Origin: JAJRXR01 sp044439985
GTDB lineage: Bacteria > Planctomycetota > Phycisphaerae > Phycisphaerales > UBA1924
NCBI GenBank assembly: GCA_044439985.1
Contig: JBITAG010000305.1
Span: 1 to 10,397, forward strand
Direction: 5' to 3'
Length of the DNA: 10,397 bases
Made by a program: the position numbers and the translations under genes. The notes below the pieces were generated by a model. That model had not been told where the DNA came from and made no database searches. It was given only the letters and a program-made list of their open reading frames with translations. Positions 1 to 6,899 of this stretch are shown here, in pieces (the first letter of the stretch is position 1; every line of letters starts with the position of its first letter).

Positions 1-1
1 C

Positions 2-214
2 TGGGAGCCGCTCGGCGAGCGGCTGCTGGTCACGCAAATGGAGAATCAGCAGAAGATGATGTTCGCCGGGGCGATCCCGCTTCTGGGCGTGGACGTCTGG
101 GAACACGCCTACTACCTGCGTTATCAGAACCGGCGAGGCGATTACCTCGACGCCTTCACCAACGTCATCAACTGGCCGGAGATCGGGCGACGGTTCGACC
201 GGGCCCGTGGCTGA
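2..214 (+). CDS. sodA: Superoxide dismutase (Mn/Fe family), C-terminal part
   Basis: This is the 3' end of a superoxide dismutase gene, which converts superoxide to hydrogen peroxide and oxygen. Only the last 70 residues are present; the start lies before the window, and the full family length is about 200. The signature DVWEHAYY is intact and supplies two metal ligands, Asp31 and His35 of the visible part. It is followed by YQNRRGDYLDAF and NVINW, which are typical of the C-terminal alpha/beta domain. A Gln (residue 16, in ENQQ) lies 15 residues before the ligand Asp, the place where Mn-type enzymes carry their outer-sphere Gln, so a Mn or cambialistic enzyme is more likely than a strict Fe enzyme. 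That metal call is inference. The gene ends in TGA at 212-214. It is convergent with the opp operon and has its own terminator about 130 bases downstream. Confidence 0.95.
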   Translation, partial: WEPLGERLLVTQMENQQKMMFAGAIPLLGVDVWEHAYYLRYQNRRGDYLDAFTNVINWPEIGRRFDRARG

Positions 215-345
215 CCCCCCCGGCGGGGCCGGTGGCGTTATCGGTTGCGGCGGCGCCGCCCGCGCGACCAATTCAACCCGGACAACTGGCACAACCGGAA
301 CCGGGGCGCATACTTGGAGAGTCTTGTCTCTCTCCTCCTATGACT

Positions 346-382
346 CGGGCGTTGGGTCGCTCCCAACGCCCGGTTCATTTTT
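346..382 (+). terminator. Rho-independent terminator after sod
   Basis: A perfect 11-base-pair stem (346-356 paired with 362-372, arm CGGGCGTTGGG) closes a 5-base loop and is followed by GTTCATTTTT at 373-382. This is a textbook intrinsic terminator for the plus-strand sod transcript. On the minus strand no T-run follows the stem, so it should not efficiently stop the converging opp transcript. A weaker 6-base-pair hairpin (316-321 with 330-335) sits just upstream. The rest of the 215-415 spacer holds no gene that I can support. Confidence 0.88.
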
Positions 383-415
383 GGACTCGGCGTCCCCGGG
401 ATCGAGGAGGGAGCC

Positions 416-1381
416 TCACTCCACCGCGTAGCAGGCGACCAGGCGCCAGCTCGACTTGCGTTCGAGCGGAGGCATCGCGGTCCGGCACCGGTCCATCACC
501 TTGGGGCATCGTCCGGCGAAGGGGCACCCGGGGGGCGGATCGATCGGGCTCGGGACGTCGCCCTGCAGCACCGTGAGGGGGCGGCGGTCGTCCGGGTCAT
601 CGATCGGGTTGGCGCCGAGCAGGGCCCGCGTGTACGGGTGCTCCGCGTCCCGGTCGAGGTTGTCGGTCGGGAGTTCCTCGACGACGTGCCCGAGGTACAT
701 GACGAGCACGCGGTCACAGAAGTGCTCGACCACCTTCAGGTCGTGGCTGATGAACATCATCGTTAGCCCGAGCTGTTCCTTGAGATCCTTCATCAGGTTC
801 AGCACCTGGGCCTGGATCGAGACGTCGAGCGCACTCACGGGCTCGTCGGCGACAATGAACGTCGGGCGCACACAGAGGGCGCGGGCGATGCCGATGCGCT
901 GACGCTGCCCGCCGGAGAACTCGTGCGGGAACTTGTTCTTGGCGTCCGGGCGGAGCCCGACCTGACGCATGAGCGACTCGATGTACTCGTCCATCGAGTC
1001 GCCGTCGTCGAGCACCCGGTGGAGCTTGATCGCCTCCTTCAGGATCGCGTTGACGGTCATGCGCGGGTTGAGGGAGGAGTACGGGTCCTGGAAGATGATC
1101 TGCATCTTCCGGCGGTAGGGCATCATCTCGCCGTGGCTGAGACCGGTGATCGGCTCGCCCTCATAGGCGACGAGGCCCTCGGTGGGCTCGAGCAGGCGGA
1201 TGATCGTCTTGCCCAGGGTGGACTTGCCGCACCCGGACTCCCCCACCACGCCGAGTGTCTCGCCCGAGGCGATCTCGAACGAAACATCGTTGACGGCGTG
1301 AACTCGCTTCACCACCCGATTGAGCACCCCGCCCCGGATGGGGAAGTGCTTGGTCAAATTGCGGACTTCGATCAGTGACAT
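416..1381 (-). CDS. oppF: Oligopeptide ABC transporter ATP-binding protein OppF
   Basis: This is the second ATPase subunit of the peptide importer; with OppD it forms the cytoplasmic nucleotide-binding pair that drives transport. In the 321-residue form the motifs are Walker A GESGCGKS (47-54), Q-loop Gln98, ABC signature FSGGQ (155-159), Walker B ending in Asp179-Glu180, and switch His213. All catalytic residues are present. The C-terminal oligopeptide-transporter extension carries Cys286, Cys292, Cys299 and Cys318, the four-Cys pattern that in related subunits binds an iron-sulfur cluster; cluster binding here is inference. I chose ATG at 1379-1381 because the conserved domain starts at once (MSLIEVRNL). 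A GTG at 1415-1417 would add 12 residues and overlap oppD by 20 bases; neither start has a strong Shine-Dalgarno. It is the last gene of the operon. Peptide versus dipeptide (Dpp) specificity cannot be read from this subunit. Confidence 0.93.
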   Translation of the reverse strand: MSLIEVRNLTKHFPIRGGVLNRVVKRVHAVNDVSFEIASGETLGVVGESGCGKSTLGKTIIRLLEPTEGLVAYEGEPITGLSHGEMMPYRRKMQIIFQDPYSSLNPRMTVNAILKEAIKLHRVLDDGDSMDEYIESLMRQVGLRPDAKNKFPHEFSGGQRQRIGIARALCVRPTFIVADEPVSALDVSIQAQVLNLMKDLKEQLGLTMMFISHDLKVVEHFCDRVLVMYLGHVVEELPTDNLDRDAEHPYTRALLGANPIDDPDDRRPLTVLQGDVPSPIDPPPGCPFAGRCPKVMDRCRTAMPPLERKSSWRLVACYAVE

Positions 1382-1397
1382 ATCGGTTCGGGGGCGA

Positions 1398-2468
1398 TCA
1401 GCCCGCGGCTCCTCCACCGGCGCTCGAGGTCAGCTTGGCCGGGCGTTCCTGGGACGAGCCGATCGGGTAGTGGCACCGCACGGGCCGGCGATCGGGCCCC
1501 GACTCCAGCTCCGGCTCCACGTGCACGCACCGGTCGCCGTCGGAGTACGGGCACCGAGCCTCGAACCGGCAGCCCTCGGGCAACTCCCAGAGGCTGGGCA
1601 CAATGCCCGGAATGGTGGGCAGGCGCCCGGTCTCGCTCTTCCGCCCGCGTTTCGGGATCGACTCGAGCAACGCCTTGGTGTACGGGTGCTGCGGCTTGTG
1701 GAAGATGTCCCCCACCGGACCCGACTCGATCACCCGCCCGGCGTACATGACCATCACCCGGTCGCAGACCGTCGCGACAACGCCCAGGTCGTGGGTGATG
1801 AGCATGATCGCGGTGTTGAACTTCTCCTTGAGCCCGTTCATCAGGTCGAGGATCTGCGCCTGGATGGTCACGTCGAGGGCCGTCGTCGGCTCGTCGGCGA
1901 TGAGCACGTCGGGCTCGCAGGAGAGCGCGATGGCGATCATGACACGCTGACGCATGCCGCCCGAGAGCTGGTGCGGGTACTCCTTGATCCGCTGCTCCGG
2001 GTTCGGGATCTCGACAAGCCGGAGCATCTCGATGGCCCGGTCCCGGCGCTCGCGCTTGTTCAGGTCGGTGTGGTACTTGAGCGTCTCGTCGAGCTGCCAG
2101 CCGATGGTGAAGACCGGGTTGAGCGCGGTCATGGGCTCCTGGAAGATCATGGCGACCTTGTCGCCCCGGATCTTCCGCATCTCCGACGCGCTCGCGCGGA
2201 CCAGATTCTTCGACCCGTAGAGGATCTCGGACTCCTTGCCGTACACGGTGAGGTGTTCCGGCAGCAGGCGCATGATCGACTTGCTGGTGACGGTCTTCCC
2301 GCACCCGGACTCGCCCACGATGCCGAGGGTTTCGCCCGGGGCGACGTCGAAGCTGACGTCCTCCACGGCGGTCACCATGCCTCGATCGGTCTTGAAGCTC
2401 GTCGTGAGGTGACGCACGCTGAGCACGGGCGGCGCCTTGGTCGAGTTGGATGGGGCGGTCTCAGACAT
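1398..2468 (-). CDS. oppD: Oligopeptide ABC transporter ATP-binding protein OppD
   Basis: This 356-residue ATPase subunit of the peptide importer acts on the cytoplasmic face of the OppBC channel. Visible motifs are Walker A GESGCGKT (52-59), Q-loop Gln110, signature LSGGMRQR (168-175), Walker B VLIADEP with Asp192-Glu193, the D-loop ALD, and switch His226. The C-terminal OppD/F-type domain has Cys300, Cys306, Cys314 and Cys332, matching the four-Cys iron-sulfur site known from DppD-type subunits. The ATG at 2466-2468 lies inside the end of oppC, with an 8-base overlap ATGTCTGA, which implies translational coupling. The last 15 or so residues are a Ser/Gly/Ala-rich tail. OppD and OppF are clearly paralogues, each with intact catalytic residues, so the transporter should have two active ATP sites. 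Confidence 0.94.
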   Translation of the reverse strand: MSETAPSNSTKAPPVLSVRHLTTSFKTDRGMVTAVEDVSFDVAPGETLGIVGESGCGKTVTSKSIMRLLPEHLTVYGKESEILYGSKNLVRASASEMRKIRGDKVAMIFQEPMTALNPVFTIGWQLDETLKYHTDLNKRERRDRAIEMLRLVEIPNPEQRIKEYPHQLSGGMRQRVMIAIALSCEPDVLIADEPTTALDVTIQAQILDLMNGLKEKFNTAIMLITHDLGVVATVCDRVMVMYAGRVIESGPVGDIFHKPQHPYTKALLESIPKRGRKSETGRLPTIPGIVPSLWELPEGCRFEARCPYSDGDRCVHVEPELESGPDRRPVRCHYPIGSSQERPAKLTSSAGGGAAG

Positions 2469-3831
2469 GCTTGGGGTCGAAGGCGTCCTGCAGGGCGTCG
2501 GACACGATGTTGAACGCGAGCACGAGGGCGAACATCAGGAAACTGGCGGCGCCGACCTCCCAGAAGAAGTAGTTGGAGAGGTCGTCCTTTGCGTTGGAGA
2601 TCATCGTCCCCCAGCTCGGCTGCCCGCTCACGCCCAGACCCAGGAACGAGAGGATGACCTCGTTCTTGATCGCACCGATGAAGAGCAGGCTGAAGTTGAT
2701 GAACATGATGTGGAACGTGTTCGGGATGACGTGCTTGAGCACGATGTAGAACCGTCCGAACCCGATCGCGGTGGCGGCCTGGACGTACTCCAGCTCCTTG
2801 ATCTTCATCACCTCGCCGCGGATCACGCGGGCCGTGCCGACCCAGAAGGTCAGTCCCATGGCGGTGTAGAGCTTGACGAGCTGAAGCTCGGGATACTCGT
2901 TGGGGTTGTCGAAGAGACGGTGCCCGGAGAACATGAACGCGAGGACCGCAAGCAGCACGAGGTAGGGGATCGAGGAGAGCGTGGAGACAAGCCACATCAC
3001 GGCCCCGTCCACCCACTTGCCGTAGAACCCCGCCGCGGCGCCGAGCAGCGTCCCGATGAGCACACTCAGGGTCGCGACGACCAGCCCCACCTGGAAGGCG
3101 ATCTTGATCGAGTAGAACGCCCGGCAGGCGATCGACCGCCCGACCACGTCGCTGCCGAGGGAGATCCGGAAGGCGTAGACCATTCCGTCCCAGCCGCTCG
3201 GGGTCGGGAGCACGTCCTGCAGTTCGACCTCGAACCGGTCCAGCGCCTCCTCAAGGGCGTTCCGACTCTCCGCCTCCGTGCCCTGGTACTCGGCCAGCTC
3301 CTCGCGGAGCTCCTCGGCGAGCCCCTCATCCCCGTCCTCCAGCGCATCCTTGATCTCCTCGGGGATCGACACGACCGCGTCGTGCTCCTCGATCCAGATC
3401 TCGTACGCCTCGTCGAGTTCGTCGAAGGCGCCCGCCAGCTCCTCCATCTCGGTCCGAAGCTCGGGGAGGGGCTTGTCGGCCAGCCGTCGCTCGGCGAGCG
3501 CCACGCTGTCGAGCGTTGGCTGCACCTCCTCGAGCGCCTCGAGGTTGCGATCGAAGAGCCGCTCCAGCCGGTCCAGATGCCAGTCCGCGGCGTTGTACCG
3601 GTCCTCGAGCGTCGGGGGCTGCAGGAAGCCGGGCCAGTTGCGCGGGAGCACGCGAAGCGTGACGCCCTGTCGCGTGCCCACATCCGTGATCCCGATCCAG
3701 TCCGTCACCTGAACGGTGATGATGAAGACGAAGACCAACGCGTAGAGGGCGATGATGCCGGAGGCGACCATCGCCATCCGGTTGCGGAAGAACTTCTGCC
3801 ATGCTCGTGAGCGTCGCATCCTCCGGATCAT
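2461..3831 (-). CDS. oppC: Oligopeptide ABC transporter permease OppC with acidic insertion
   Basis: This is a membrane permease subunit that pairs with OppB to form the peptide channel. A basic N-terminus (residues 1-18) precedes the first membrane helix (about 21-41). The binding-protein-dependent permease core spans about 215-456, with further hydrophobic helices and an EAA-loop coupling motif around 349-371 (YVQAATAIGFGRFYIVLKHV). The phrase SLGSDVVGRS at 224-233 corresponds to the family's GTDxxGRD motif before helix 2. At 456 residues it is about 150 longer than Escherichia coli OppC. The extra length is residues about 78-206, in the first loop, which should be extracytoplasmic. By my count about 42 of 130 residues there are Asp or Glu against about 11 Lys or Arg, with heptad-like Leu/Ala spacing that suggests helical hairpins or coiled coil. 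Its ATG overlaps the oppB stop as ATGA (3828-3831), indicating coupling. Confidence 0.93.
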   Translation of the reverse strand: MIRRMRRSRAWQKFFRNRMAMVASGIIALYALVFVFIITVQVTDWIGITDVGTRQGVTLRVLPRNWPGFLQPPTLEDRYNAADWHLDRLERLFDRNLEALEEVQPTLDSVALAERRLADKPLPELRTEMEELAGAFDELDEAYEIWIEEHDAVVSIPEEIKDALEDGDEGLAEELREELAEYQGTEAESRNALEEALDRFEVELQDVLPTPSGWDGMVYAFRISLGSDVVGRSIACRAFYSIKIAFQVGLVVATLSVLIGTLLGAAAGFYGKWVDGAVMWLVSTLSSIPYLVLLAVLAFMFSGHRLFDNPNEYPELQLVKLYTAMGLTFWVGTARVIRGEVMKIKELEYVQAATAIGFGRFYIVLKHVIPNTFHIMFINFSLLFIGAIKNEVILSFLGLGVSGQPSWGTMISNAKDDLSNYFFWEVGAASFLMFALVLAFNIVSDALQDAFDPKHV

Positions 3832-4808
3832 GACAGGCGGACCCTCGGATCAACCAACGCGTAGAGCACGTCGGTCAGGATGACAGTCAGAATGAAGATG
3901 GCCGCGAGCACCACCACGAGCGCCTGAATGACCGGGAAGTCGTTGTTCTGGATCGCGAAGATGAGCTGGAAGCCCATCCCGGGGATGCGGAAGTAGTACT
4001 CGACGAGCACCGCCCCGGTGATCAGGAAGGGGAGCGTCGCCATGATCCGCGTGATGATCGGGATCATCGCGTTCTTGAGCATGTGGACGAAGATGATCTT
4101 CCGCTTGCCCGCCCCCTTGGCCATCGCGGTGGTGATGTAATCCTTGGTGGACTCCTCCACCATCACCGCCCGGTAGAAGCGTGTGTCGTACCCGACCGCG
4201 ACCACCAGGCCGATGAGCACCGGGAGCATGCAGTACGTCACCCAGTTCATCGGGTTGGCGCCCTCGCCGAACAGCCAGGGCTCGTACCCCTCGATCGCGA
4301 ACGGCCAGTTCTCCGGCCCGACCTGCTGGCGGGGAAGGAAGGCGCCGAAAAACTGCCCGAAGATGATGTAGACCAGATAGCTGACGCTCATCCCGATGAC
4401 CGCGAGGACCATCAGCGTTCGGTCCACCGCCCGCCCCCGGAAGTAGGACGAGACAAGGGCGATGCAGACCCCGCAGAACGCGGAGAGCCCCAGCGTTGGG
4501 ACCGTGATCGAGAGGCTCGGCGGGATCGAGCGGGTCAGGATCTCGCCGACCGGCGTCCCCTGCTGGAACCAGCTCTCCTCCGAGAAATCGAGCGTGACCA
4601 CACGCCCCATGTACTTCACGTACTGGACGATGAAGGGGTCGGAGAGACCCATGTTCTCGCTCAGGCGATCGATCTGCTCCTGACTCGCGTTCTTGCCGAG
4701 GTAGGAGTACACCGGGTCGCGCACGCGCAACGCCAGCATCATCAGCAGCACAATGCCCAGGTACACCGGGATGTTGTAGATCAGCTTGCGGACGATGAAG
4801 GACCACAT
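3828..4808 (-). CDS. oppB: Oligopeptide ABC transporter permease OppB
   Basis: This 326-residue inner-membrane permease subunit forms the channel with OppC. It has the OppB layout: an N-terminal helix starting FIVRKLIYNIPVYLGIVL (about 4-26), an extracytoplasmic loop to about residue 97, then about five more hydrophobic helices. The EAA loop that contacts the ATPases is at about 222-250 (DYITTAMAKGAGKRKI). The C-terminal helix ends in DVLYALVDPRVRLS, the usual family ending. Length is close to Escherichia coli OppB (306), with a modest extra loop (about 156-188) between helices. The ATG at 4806-4808 has a GGAG 11 bases upstream on the minus strand. It is second in the operon, 82 bases after oppA, and its stop overlaps the oppC start. 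Confidence 0.94.
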   Translation of the reverse strand: MWSFIVRKLIYNIPVYLGIVLLMMLALRVRDPVYSYLGKNASQEQIDRLSENMGLSDPFIVQYVKYMGRVVTLDFSEESWFQQGTPVGEILTRSIPPSLSITVPTLGLSAFCGVCIALVSSYFRGRAVDRTLMVLAVIGMSVSYLVYIIFGQFFGAFLPRQQVGPENWPFAIEGYEPWLFGEGANPMNWVTYCMLPVLIGLVVAVGYDTRFYRAVMVEESTKDYITTAMAKGAGKRKIIFVHMLKNAMIPIITRIMATLPFLITGAVLVEYYFRIPGMGFQLIFAIQNNDFPVIQALVVVLAAIFILTVILTDVLYALVDPRVRLS

Positions 4809-4868
4809 GTCGCGACGGTCTCCGGCGCCAGAATGGATGCGGCGATCGCGGTACGAGGGCAGAGCTTA

Positions 4869-4883
4869 GGCGCTCCGGGCGCC
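4869..4883 (-). other. Small hairpin in the oppA-oppB spacer
   Basis: An inverted repeat GGCGC/GCGCC (4869-4873 with 4879-4883) with a 5-base loop begins 7 bases after the oppA stop codon. No T-run follows, so it is not an intrinsic terminator. Hairpins in this place in binding-protein operons can protect the upstream message and give more binding protein than permease; that role is inference. The rest of the 82-base spacer includes one GCGATCGC palindrome (4842-4849) and a GGAG ribosome-site candidate for oppB. Confidence 0.35.
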
Positions 4884-4890
4884 CGACGGG

Positions 4891-6738
4891 TTACTTCCGG
4901 TCCTCGTGGTCCATATCCACGTCCAGGTACTTGAAGTACGTGTAGAACGTCTCCGTCGGCTTGAAGTTCTTCACCCAGGGGTGGGTCAGGTAGACCCGTG
5001 TCCGCGCGAGCGACCCGCAGAAGGGGGCGTCCTCGATGAGCATGTCGCGCATCTTCTCGATCAGCTCCGTCCGCTCCGGGCCGATCGGCATGGTCCGCAG
5101 CCGCTCGTACATCGCGTCGTACTCGGCGTTCTTGTAGTTCGAGTGGTTCGAGCCCGGCGACTCGTACGGCCCGTAGTACAGCTGCAGGTTGTTCTCCGCG
5201 TCCGGGTAGTCCGAGCCCCAGGCGAAGCTGAACATCGGCGCCTTCTTGTTGTTCGTCGCATCCATCAACGCCGCGAAGTCGGAATAAACCGGGTTGATCC
5301 GGATGCCCACCTCGGCCAGATTCCGCTGCAGGAGCTCGACGATCCGGACCGACTCCTGACCGGTGGAGGTGTAGAACGTGATGACCGGCAGGTCCGTGAC
5401 CTTCCCGTCCGGCCCCACGGTGTAGCCCGCCTTGCGGAGTTCCTCCCGAGCCCGCTCGTAATCCGGACCCCGGGTCGAGTTGGCGACGCGGTGCTCCTCG
5501 TTCTCCGGGTGACCGTCCAGACCGGGAGGGATCGGGCCGTCGTACGGGAGGGCCATCCCGAAGTACAACGCCTCGTTCATCTCGTCCCAGTCCATGGCCA
5601 GGTTGAACGCGCGCCGGAGGGCCTTCTTCTCCTCCGAGTACCCGCCCACGAGCGGGTCGTCCATGTTGAACGAACGGAAGATGAAGTCCAGCAGCGGCAC
5701 CTTCTCCATCTTGATGCCCTTGCGCTTCCAGCTCCGCTTCAGCTCCTTGCTCCGCCGGCTGATCGCCTCCTCGAAGCCAGCCTGCGGCACGGTCGTGTAG
5801 TCGAGCGCCCCCTCCTTGAACTGCAGCCACATCGGCTGCGCCTCGACGTAGAACCCGAAGTCGATCCGGTCCACGAACGGGATCTGCTGCCCCGCCGCCT
5901 CCGTCAGGCCCGCCTCAACGTCCTCGGGCATGTGCTCGGTCGGGTAGAACGCCTCCCGGTAGTTCGGGTTCCGGTAGACGGTCAGGCCCTGCCCGGGCGT
6001 CCAGTCCTTCTCGCTCCGAACCAGGAACGGCCCGGTGCCCACCGGGTGGCGGTTGAAGCCGGTCTTGTACATCTCGACGGCCTCGCGCGGCACCACCGAG
6101 AACTGGAACATCGCCAGCTTCCACGCAAACTGCTGGTTCGGCTCGGTCAGCTCAATCTCGAACTCGAGGTCATTGATGACCCGCATCCCCTCGACCGAGG
6201 CGTCGTAATCGAACTTCCCGCCGCCGTCCACCGCCGCGGCCTGCGCGTCTTTGTACTCGTCGAACCCCTTGATCAATCCCTTGACCAACCACCAGTTCTC
6301 GTACTGGTGCTCGGGGTCCGCCAGACGCTTCCAGGAATAGATCACATCCGCCGAGGTGACCTGGCGCCCCTTGCCGCCGGGAAAACACTCGTCGTCGTGG
6401 AAGTAGAGGTCATCGCGCAGCTTGAACTTCCACAGCAGCCCGTCCTGCTCGACCGTCGGCATCGACTCGAGCATCAGCGGGCGGAGCTTGTACGGGCGAA
6501 CCAGGTACTCGTACTCCAGCAGCGTCTCATAGAACGTCGAGCAGACCCGGTTCTCGTACGTCGTCGATCCCTTCACCGGGTCAAGGCTGCCCGGTCCCGC
6601 GGTGGTCATCGGGATCCGGATGACCTTCTCGTCGGCGCTCGCGTGCGCCGGGGCGCTCCACGCGCCCAGCAGGGCCAGGGCCCCCGCTCCGGCCAAGGCG
6701 AGCCAAGTCCGTCGAGTCGTCGGCGTACGTGTGATCAT
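4891..6738 (-). CDS. oppA: Peptide ABC transporter substrate-binding protein OppA
   Basis: This 615-residue extracytoplasmic solute-binding protein (SBP_bac_5 family) should capture peptides and deliver them to OppBC. The N-terminus is a signal peptide: basic region with Arg9-Arg10, hydrophobic stretch about 12-28, and an Ala-X-Ala cleavage site near 31-33 or 33-35. TRRTWLA loosely resembles a twin-arginine motif, so Tat export is possible, though Sec is equally reasonable. There is no lipobox Cys, so it is probably a soluble periplasmic protein. Family features include a LDP stretch at 52-54, FKLRDDLYFHDD (105-116) and TSADVIYSWKRL (128-139), the conserved domain-I region. It is somewhat longer than the 520-545 residues usual for OppA. 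The ATG at 6736-6738 has a strong AGGAG nine bases upstream. It is the first gene of the operon; ligand specificity cannot be told from sequence alone. Confidence 0.93.
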   Translation of the reverse strand: MITRTPTTRRTWLALAGAGALALLGAWSAPAHASADEKVIRIPMTTAGPGSLDPVKGSTTYENRVCSTFYETLLEYEYLVRPYKLRPLMLESMPTVEQDGLLWKFKLRDDLYFHDDECFPGGKGRQVTSADVIYSWKRLADPEHQYENWWLVKGLIKGFDEYKDAQAAAVDGGGKFDYDASVEGMRVINDLEFEIELTEPNQQFAWKLAMFQFSVVPREAVEMYKTGFNRHPVGTGPFLVRSEKDWTPGQGLTVYRNPNYREAFYPTEHMPEDVEAGLTEAAGQQIPFVDRIDFGFYVEAQPMWLQFKEGALDYTTVPQAGFEEAISRRSKELKRSWKRKGIKMEKVPLLDFIFRSFNMDDPLVGGYSEEKKALRRAFNLAMDWDEMNEALYFGMALPYDGPIPPGLDGHPENEEHRVANSTRGPDYERAREELRKAGYTVGPDGKVTDLPVITFYTSTGQESVRIVELLQRNLAEVGIRINPVYSDFAALMDATNNKKAPMFSFAWGSDYPDAENNLQLYYGPYESPGSNHSNYKNAEYDAMYERLRTMPIGPERTELIEKMRDMLIEDAPFCGSLARTRVYLTHPWVKNFKPTETFYTYFKYLDVDMDHEDRK

Positions 6739-6747
6739 CTCGAGTAT

Positions 6748-6752
6748 CTCCT
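6748..6752 (-). promoter_or_regulatory. Shine-Dalgarno site of oppA
   Basis: AGGAG on the minus strand with a 9-base spacer to the ATG at 6736-6738. It is the clearest ribosome site in the window and fixes the oppA start. Confidence 0.75.
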
Positions 6753-6815
6753 GACAACCGATTCGGGTTCCGGTCGGGCCCCCGCGATCGCGCGGACGCT
6801 CCTCGGGGGTCCGCT

Positions 6816-6844
6816 AGCGTAGCGACGCCCAAGGCCGCCCTCAA
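6816..6844 (-). promoter_or_regulatory. Candidate promoter of the opp operon
   Basis: On the minus strand TTGAGG (6844-6839) and TACGCT (6821-6816) are 17 bases apart, resembling a housekeeping sigma-factor promoter (4 of 6 and 3 of 6 matches). The predicted start near 6809 gives a leader of about 70 bases. The -10 region is embedded in the inverted repeat CGCTA-GCG-TAGCG (6812-6824), a possible operator. A further stem GCGGAC/GTCCGC (6792-6797 with 6809-6814) could fold at the 5' end of the leader. The call rests on motif matching only. Confidence 0.35.
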
Positions 6845-6852
6845 ACGGATCG

Positions 6853-6882
6853 GCGACCCCTTCGCGCACCGCCCCGTATGCT
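6853..6882 (+). promoter_or_regulatory. Candidate promoter of the oxoamine synthase operon
   Basis: TATGCT at 6877-6882 is a fair -10 element, with a weak -35 candidate GCGACC at 6853-6858 and an 18-base spacer. The start would fall near 6889, leaving a leader of only about 11 bases to the first ATG (6900) but about 32 to 41 bases to the next two ATGs. It lies back to back with the candidate opp promoter. Confidence 0.28.
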
Positions 6883-6899
6883 GAGACGGCCTCGCACGG

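Noticed and set aside
286..382. A promoter-like pair CTGGCA (286-291) and CATACT (309-314), 17 bases apart, followed by the terminator, as if for a small RNA of about 60 bases.
   Set aside because: The match is only 4 of 6 in each box, and the terminator is fully explained as the end of the sod transcript. There is no other support for a separate RNA.
207..576. Small plus-strand open frames in the sod-oppF spacer.
   Set aside because: They overlap the sod stop, the terminator hairpin or the end of oppF and show no family similarity or ribosome site.
1382..1417. A GTG start for oppF at 1417, adding 12 residues.
   Set aside because: The added residues are Arg/Pro/Glu-rich, overlap oppD by 20 bases and have no family similarity, while ATG at 1381 begins the conserved domain directly. 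Not fully excluded.
4906..6822. A 638-codon open frame on the plus strand opposite oppA, with similar long open frames opposite oppC and oppD.
   Set aside because: The sequence is low-complexity, rich in Arg, Leu, Val and His, and matches no family. Such frames are expected opposite GC-rich coding DNA; the minus-strand genes carry clear family motifs.
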